Below the pieces are notes generated by a model. It made no database searches and was not told the DNA's origin. It worked only from the letters and a program-made list of their open reading frames with translations. From positions 12,193,132 through 12,257,131 of the forward strand of contig NC_060885.1 of the NCBI RefSeq assembly GCF_014805685.1: 64,000 nt of DNA, written 5' to 3'. This document shows, piece after piece, positions 57,576-64,000 of the stretch. The DNA comes from Silurus meridionalis. Its lineage: Eukaryota; Chordata; Actinopteri; Siluriformes; Siluridae. Position 1 is the stretch's first letter, and every line of letters begins with the position of its first letter. The position numbers and the translations under genes are program-made.

Positions 57576-58344
57576 TGGTCAGCACCACAAGGCCACACTG
57601 CTAAAAAAAAGTTTATATAAAATGCCTGATTCATTCTCTCAGTGGAGTCTTTTTTGCATGTACATGATGAGTTCACAGTAAAAACTATTTGTTCAATCGT
57701 TGGAACAAAGAGCTGTCATGACAACATTGCATTTTTAGACTTTAGCTTGTATGGTTGATGTCCACTGTCATACACCACGCATGGTCTTGGCTAAGTACCT
57801 CTGACCTGAGGTGGATAAAACAGCTAGAGTTTGACTCCAATGACCCCACCACTAACAAGAAGCTTTTTAGTTGCTGGAGGTGAGTAAAGCTGCAGAAAGA
57901 AGCACATACTGTATATAGCCCAAAAATCATTTGGAGAGTTCACTCTAAATCATCAAAGCATAAATGTGGACAGTGTAGTGTCTAAACAATTTTCGCAAGC
58001 AAGTGCAGAATACCCACAATGCACTGCCATTTAAAGAAGACTATTACTATATTTTGGTATGAATCATCCACAGTTGTAAGATGATTAGTATTTAAGTAAG
58101 TGCTTATTGAGATACTATATGATTATATTATATTAAATTTGAGATTGAGAATATAGAATATACAGAATGGCAAATAAATCGTGTAGTGTACAAAATGATT
58201 TTTCACATAATGTCTTATAAGTTGTACACTGATTGATGGAATAAAACATTGTGTAGGGAAGCAATTTTGAGTAGAATGATTTTGTTTCATAGTCTATGCT
58301 AACTTTCGGGAAAAAAAACCTAATGCTGTACATTCCTTTGTAGC

Positions 58345-58345
58345 T

Positions 58346-58384
<39 letters not shown>
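58345..58384. repeat. (CTTT)n microsatellite
   Basis: About ten CTTT units. Confidence 0.95.
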
Positions 58385-60027
58385 GTTTTTTTGTAATAAA
58401 GCTGCATGATAACAAAGCAAATCCTCAATATGTGAGCTCTGAGGCTGTAACCGTACGTTATCTGGTATTTTCACACACAAACAATGTTTGTGTTGAGTTT
58501 ACACAGAATAGTGTAAAAAAAACAAACAACAAAAAAAACATTAAGTGAGCACCTATTCTGGTGGTAGGTACACGTTGTTGATAACAGATAGAAGTCAGAG
58601 TAAAATGGTAATGAGCTGCTCATCACTGTGAAATCTGTGGAATCTTAAAATGCAAAAGAGGACGTGTTAAAATCCCAGCAAATCAGCAGTTTTCAAACCA
58701 CTCCTTTTGGCACCACCAAAAAAACCAAGGTTGAAATTACAGAGATCTTGATCTTGATGATTTTACACATTGAGCTGCTGCCACATGATTGGCCGATTAG
58801 ATAACTGCATACATATAGAAGTGTTCTGATGAGCCTAATAATGTGGATGGAGAGTGTATTTGGGGCCATTCGATGAGAGATGTCAAATCAAGCTAATTGC
58901 CATCAACAAGAAAACATTACTGTGGTAGTGAATAAATGTGAATAAATAACACCCAGAAAAAAACTTCTCTCAGAAACATTTTGTTAAAGAAAGGTTAAAA
59001 GATTATGAAAAAAAACGTACAGTATTAGGATAAACTAGATAGTCATCTTTACCAAAGATAATATCAAAATGTAAACTTCCTTATTTTATACAGGCACTTA
59101 CTTATTATAATTAATATCAGCAGTGCAGCTACTCATCGGTGGATGTCAGACCTTTTCCACTACATGAGCAGGTGATCACTGATCAGATACTATTTGTGCA
59201 AAATTGTGTATGACTTGGTCTTTGTAATCTGTAAAAATGATTTCAGGATGTTGTTCATACACTTCCTATTGTTTACTGCAGCCAGTACAGCTGAATTTCC
59301 TGTGACAGTAAGTTTTTTTCTTCACTGGAAATAGAGTTAGGGTTAGCATAAATGTAACCACAGGAGTACAGCATAAGCCAGCCCACCATGATTTCAGCTT
59401 AGAGAGCACAATGCATTCAACATTCAAGGTGATTAATACAGACTTGTGATTGTGATCACATCATGGAAACTCTAACAACAACAAAAAAAAATGTATGAAA
59501 AATACGAAGAATGTACTTGCAAATAATTAAGCCAAAGCAACTAAAACAGCAGCTGAGCTTATGAGAGCAAGGGTGAGCACTTTTACCACAGGTGTGGTTT
59601 TTTTTTTACAGTTACTCTGTATTCATCTTTTAATAGCTGCTATGTTCAACATGCAAATCATTTCGGAGCATCCATAAACGATAGCTTTTAGACACTGTCC
59701 ATGAGCACCAAGTTGCAGAGACTGTAATGTAAGCGTGTTCTTTTTATTTCCTGGTAATTCAATAGCAAGCATAATTGAGGCCTGGTTGAATTTAAATCCA
59801 GCTGTGGCAACATGCATCAATGAAAGACATTATGTTTAATCACGTCCAATCTTTATCTAATAATTTGCAATTGTTGGAGACACTCATTTAAATTATTTAG
59901 CTGTAGGGACAAAAGAATTAAAAAGCTTATATAAAGTTTGCTCTATGAACTTTCATTCAACTTTGTAGAGGCTAAAGAGAGAATTAATACAGACATATAC
60001 ACACACAGTGTATGAGTCAGTAAAGAG

Positions 60028-60028
<1 letters not shown>

Positions 60029-60100
<72 letters not shown>
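60029..60100. repeat. (TCTA)n / GATA microsatellite
   Basis: About 17 uninterrupted TCTA units, about 270 bp from a Tc1 end. Confidence 0.97.
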
Positions 60101-60373
60101 CACGGTCATTGTTCTTTTTTTGTCTAGCACACAGGCTTTATTTAGAGAAAGATTAATTACACATACTGACTCATCTCCTCCTTTTGACGCTTTATGCACA
60201 TTTCCACTTATTGTCATAAATTATTATAATAAAGAATTAGGGTTTCATGTTGAAACCTATTTTAAACCTAACCATGGTTTTGTAAGCTAACAATCCACTG
60301 GCCTTTTCACATGTTCTCTCAGCAAGAGATTATATTAAGGATGTCATCACTAACAATAATGTACAGTCATGTA

Positions 60374-61676
60374 CATTGGGGCAAATAAGTATTTGATACA
60401 CTGCCGATTTTTCAAGTTTTCCCACTTACAAAGAACGGAAAGATCTTTCAGGTTTTGGGACTGTCACTGGGCAACACAGAGTTTCAGCTTCCTCCATAGA
60501 TTTTCTATTGGGTTCAGGTCTGGAGACTGGCTAGGCCACTCCAGGACCTTGACATGCTTCTTAAAGAGCCACTCCTTAGTTGCCCTGGCTGTATGTTTGG
60601 GGTCATGGTCATGCTGGAAGACCCCGCCATGACCCATCTTCAATGCTCTTACTGAGGGAAGAAGGTTGTTGCCCAAAATCTCGTGATACATGGCCTCATC
60701 CATCCGCCTCTCAATACGATGCAGTCGTCCTGTCCCCTTTGCAAAAAAGCACCCCAAAGCATGATGTTTTCACCCCCATGCTTCACAGTTGGGATTGTGT
60801 TCTTGGGATTGTACTCATCCTTCTTCTTCCTCCAAACACGGCGAGGAGTTTATACCAAAAATATACTTATTTTGGTCTCATCTCACCACATGACCTCTCC
60901 TATGCCTCCTCTGGATCATCCAGATGGTCTTTGGCAAACAGGCCTTGACATGTGCTGGTTTGAGCAGGGGGACCTTGTGCCCACTGCAGGATTTAAATCC
61001 ATGACGGTGTAGTGTGGTACTAATAGTTACTGTTGAGACTTTGGTCCCAGCTCTCTTCAGCTCATTGACCAGGTCCCCCTGTGTAGTTCTAGGCTGATCC
61101 TTCACCTTTCTCAGGATCATTGATACTCCATGAGGCGAGATCTTGCATGGAGCCCCAGTCCGAGGGAGATTGACAGTCATATTGAATTTCTTCCATTTTC
61201 TAATAATTGCACCAACAGTTGTTGCCTTCTCACCAAGCTGTTTGCCTATTGTCCTGTAGCCCATCCCAGCCTTGTGCAGGGCTACAATTTTGTCCCTAGT
61301 GTCCTTAGACAGCTCTTGGTCTTGACCATAGTGAAGAGGTTGGAGTCTAATTGATTGAGTGTGTGGACAGGTGTCTTTTATACAGGTAACAAGTTCAAAC
61401 AGGTGCGTTTAATACAGGTAATGAGTGGAGGATAGAAGGGCTTCTTAAAGACAAACTAACAGGTCTGTGAGAGACAAAATACTTGCTGGTTGGTAGGTAA
61501 AATACTAAAATGAAAATTATTTATTTAAAAATCATACAATGTGATTTTCTGGATTTTTTTAGATTCTGTCTCTTACAATTGGTGTACCTACAATAAAAAT
61601 TACAGATTTATCTGTTATTTGTAAGTGGGAAAACTTGAAAAATCAGCAGTGTATCAAATACTTATTTGCCCCACTG
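60374..61676 (-). mobile_element. Tc1-like transposon with C-terminal deletion, TA-flanked
   Basis: The ends are CATTGGGGCAAATAAGTATT and, read in reverse, CAGTGGGGCAAATAAGTATT, both continuing into TGATACACTGC and bracketed by TA (60372-60373 and 61677-61678). At 1,303 bp it is about 270 bp shorter than the element at 31306. The missing part is the transposase C-terminus: the frame reads LKLCVAQ and then stops, and the sequence passes almost directly into the terminal repeat. Confidence 0.92.
60464..61329 (-). pseudogene. Tc1-type transposase pseudogene, C-terminally truncated
   Basis: The ATG is at 61327-61329, with an early one-base frameshift before the helix-turn-helix ([20 protein letters not shown]). 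A second frameshift lies near 60890-60950, after [18 protein letters not shown]. The next block (60464-60757) keeps [20 protein letters not shown] and [20 protein letters not shown], so the second Asp and the Glu are intact with 34 residues between. About 70 C-terminal residues are missing compared with the 31650 copy. Confidence 0.9.
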
Positions 61677-61679
61677 TAC

Positions 61680-62640
61680 CTAAATATGTGTTAGTAAATG
61701 TTCCCTAACCCTAAAATGAGTGAAAAATGGTGTATTTATAGCAAACTATTGTTTAAAAAAAAAAATAAATAAAACCTTATAGCATTATAATACCGGATAT
61801 TTTTTTTTAATGTTTGGATTCATTATGTGAATTAGACACTCTTTCACAAAAGCTATCTGTTGTGTAATAGTGGCATCTGAGTCATGGCTAATTCTGCACA
61901 AGAGCACGGCAGGGTTCTGGACCATGTGTATGACTCTGAAAGGTGCTGTATCGCAAGCTACTGAGGGAAGAGACTGGTTACCACAGTGATGACAATTTCA
62001 GGAGAAATAATTCTGGCCAACAGATTCTTCAGATCATTTCCTCCTCCACAGGAGCTGCTAGAACATGACGTAGACAGCCCACATTTAGTAAGTGTCCACT
62101 GAATCTGTTAAAGAAAATAAATCCACCACTGATTTATGTAATGTTTTTTTAATAATCAACATATTGGTATATTTTCATTCTGATTAATGGTTCCCAACAT
62201 TACCCACAATACTGTTTGATTATCTGATAGTGGTGCCTATTATCCCTTCAGTTTGAAGTCATTGATTTTTTTTTTTTTTCCAGTCACCACATCAGACAAA
62301 TTATAACCTTTCATAAAACAGAAATACAGATCAGATTTCAATGAAAAAAAAGGCTTCAGGGTGGAATTAAAATCAAGCATCAGAATGATTAAAAAGTTGA
62401 GTTTGAGTATTTGAGAAACTGTTCTTCTTGTGGGATTCTTTACTATAGACACACTATTCAGTATTACATACTGACTATTACACAGAACAGAGCAAAAACC
62501 AAAAAACATTTTGTGAGCAATGCTTCTGCCTTGAGAAACACCTTGCTGGTGCAAGAGGTAAGAAGATAAGGGTCAGAGTCATTTAAACAGAGTCATTTAA
62601 ACTGTCTATGATAAGTCAGATTTAAGATGGGTTACAGCAG
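61680..62640. other. intergenic, no gene recognised
   Basis: AT-rich. Nothing recognised. Confidence 0.55.
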
Positions 62641-62669
62641 CAAAAGAAACTAGATATCTAAAACTAGAT

Positions 62670-62990
62670 GGCTAAAGATTGTTTGATCTTGATCTGTGCT
62701 GCACTATCCAGATAGTAGAATCAGAATATAGCATGACCAGTATGAAGCATGGTGCAATAATATTGTGGGCGGTGTTTTCTTGCTACACACTTGGTCCCAT
62801 AATCCACCTTTTGGTCCCTTCCACATATACTAGATCTAAATCCAATCGAGCACATTTGGGATGAGACTCATAATAATAACAACTCATAACTCATAAAAAG
62901 TGTAGCTGACAGATCTGCAGTGGTTTTGTGATGATCATACCAACGTGGACCGAAATCTCAAAGGAATCTCACTGCTAACCCTGTGGTGCT
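62670..62990 (+). mobile_element. Tc1-like transposase relic
   Basis: The plus-strand frame reads SMKHGAIILWAVFSCYTLGP (compare the [14 protein letters not shown] block). Slightly downstream, in another frame, comes LDLNPIEHIWDE, carrying the catalytic Glu. The second-Asp block is deleted between them. It differs from the 31 kb and 60 kb elements. Confidence 0.7.
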
Positions 62991-62999
62991 GCAAGTCTC

Positions 63000-64000
63000 A
63001 GCAGGATGTGCATGCTATTGTGTCATTTCTTAATTAATTTTCTACTCTATGTGTTATATTTATGTTAAATATAAAAAAACATATCGAGCTATTTTATATA
63101 TTTATATATCATGTGACGATTAAAATATAAGCAACATGTAGGAGACAAAGGTGAGACATGGTTCAAATAAGAGATATATATACTATATACTCTTTCAACA
63201 AATATTTTCAGCTTTCTACTTTTATACACAGCTGGCGACCTTTCGACGTAATATTTTTTGCAGTTTAAACACAGTCCTCTCTGATTGTAGGAACTACTTA
63301 AGGGCAAATTACATATAGTTTAATGTATATAGATAAAGGCGGTTTCTACAGAAAATGCCCTGGAGGAAAACTGTGTCTGCATTTTTGAGCCATGCCACTA
63401 ACTTTTACACTGCATAACACCTAATATTATTTATCTCTGAATAGCTTGATAATTATATTAAATGTTCAGGCAGATGCACAGCACTGTACTACATTTCCAT
63501 TCAATTTGAGAACTTTTCAATTCAACCCTGTCACTGTCTATTTTATTACCGGTTTCAAATACTGTCAACCAAGAAAGATAATCACTCATGAGCACAGCCT
63601 CACCCACACTGGACAGTTATAGATGAGAAAAATAATTACCTGTTCTTTTGTGCCCGTGATAGTCTTAGATTCTTGTTCTTGATTGACAGAAGATGAACCT
63701 GATGCAGTCTTCTTCTGTTGTAGCCCATCTACCTAAAAGTCTATAGCATTCTGACATGCTTTTCTGCTCACCACAGTTGTAAAGAGTGATTATTTTAGTT
63801 GCCATAGACATCTTGTCATCTGATTTTCATTCTTCTCTGGTCTTTCGTCTGTTGTTTTAAGCTGAAGACAATCTGTTCACAGGATGTATTTTGTTTTAAA
63901 ACCATTGTGTGTAAACTCTATACACTATTGTATTTGCAAAATCCCAGGAGATTATCACTTTCTAAAACATGCAAACCAGCCCATCTGGCATCAACAACCA
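63000..64000. other. intergenic end of window, nothing recognised
   Basis: No ORF with family signature, RNA gene or named repeat seen. Confidence 0.5.

Larger units (their letters stand above)
57580..60370. other. intergenic, no gene recognised
   Basis: AT-rich, with the (CTTT)n and (TCTA)n arrays. No coding or RNA gene seen. Confidence 0.55.

Overview
The window looks like a stretch of teleost fish nuclear genome. It holds two spliced vertebrate genes with GT-AG introns, AT-rich introns full of microsatellites, and many dead Tc1-like DNA transposons and tRNA-type SINE pieces of the kind usual in fish. A catfish-like genome is possible because Tc1 relics are so frequent, but this is inference only. 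No bacterial, plasmid or CRISPR content is visible.

Left part (1-23.8 kb, + strand): the 3' half of a cytoplasmic polyadenylation element binding protein gene, best called cpeb3. Six coding exons encode both RRMs and the C-terminal zinc-binding (ZZ-type) domain and end at a stop at 17867-17869. A long U/A-rich 3' UTR follows, with a candidate poly(A) signal near 23.76 kb. The N-terminal exons lie outside the window. Its introns carry a Tc1-like element (about 7.8-9.8 kb) that was itself split by a second DNA transposon, an hAT-type MITE, a 240-250 bp non-coding direct duplication and a long GATA/GACA array.

Middle (25.1-48.6 kb, - strand): a complete BTAF1 (TBP-associated factor 172/Mot1) gene. 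I could place 38 coding exons whose phases all join into one open frame of 1,859 residues, from a strong Kozak ATG at 48110 to a TAA at 26077. The promoter side has a YY1-like box and two CCAAT boxes. A 1.57 kb Tc1 element with TA-flanked inverted repeats sits in intron 26.

cpeb3 and btaf1 are convergent (tail to tail), as I recall for human CPEB3 and BTAF1 on chromosome 10. This supports the paralogue call. CPEB3 regulates mRNA translation in the cytoplasm and BTAF1 removes TBP from DNA in the nucleus. The sequence gives no sign that they act in one pathway.

Right part (48.9-64 kb): no gene recognised. It is a graveyard of repeats: SINE and LINE fragments, a 137 bp inverted duplication, an endonuclease-less RT fragment, a C-terminally deleted Tc1 element (60.4-61.7 kb) and several smaller Tc1 relics.

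I found no convincing new biological system. The best leads are the nested transposon, its unusual DDE spacing, the duplicated enhancer-like intronic block, and the paired 137 bp inverted repeat.
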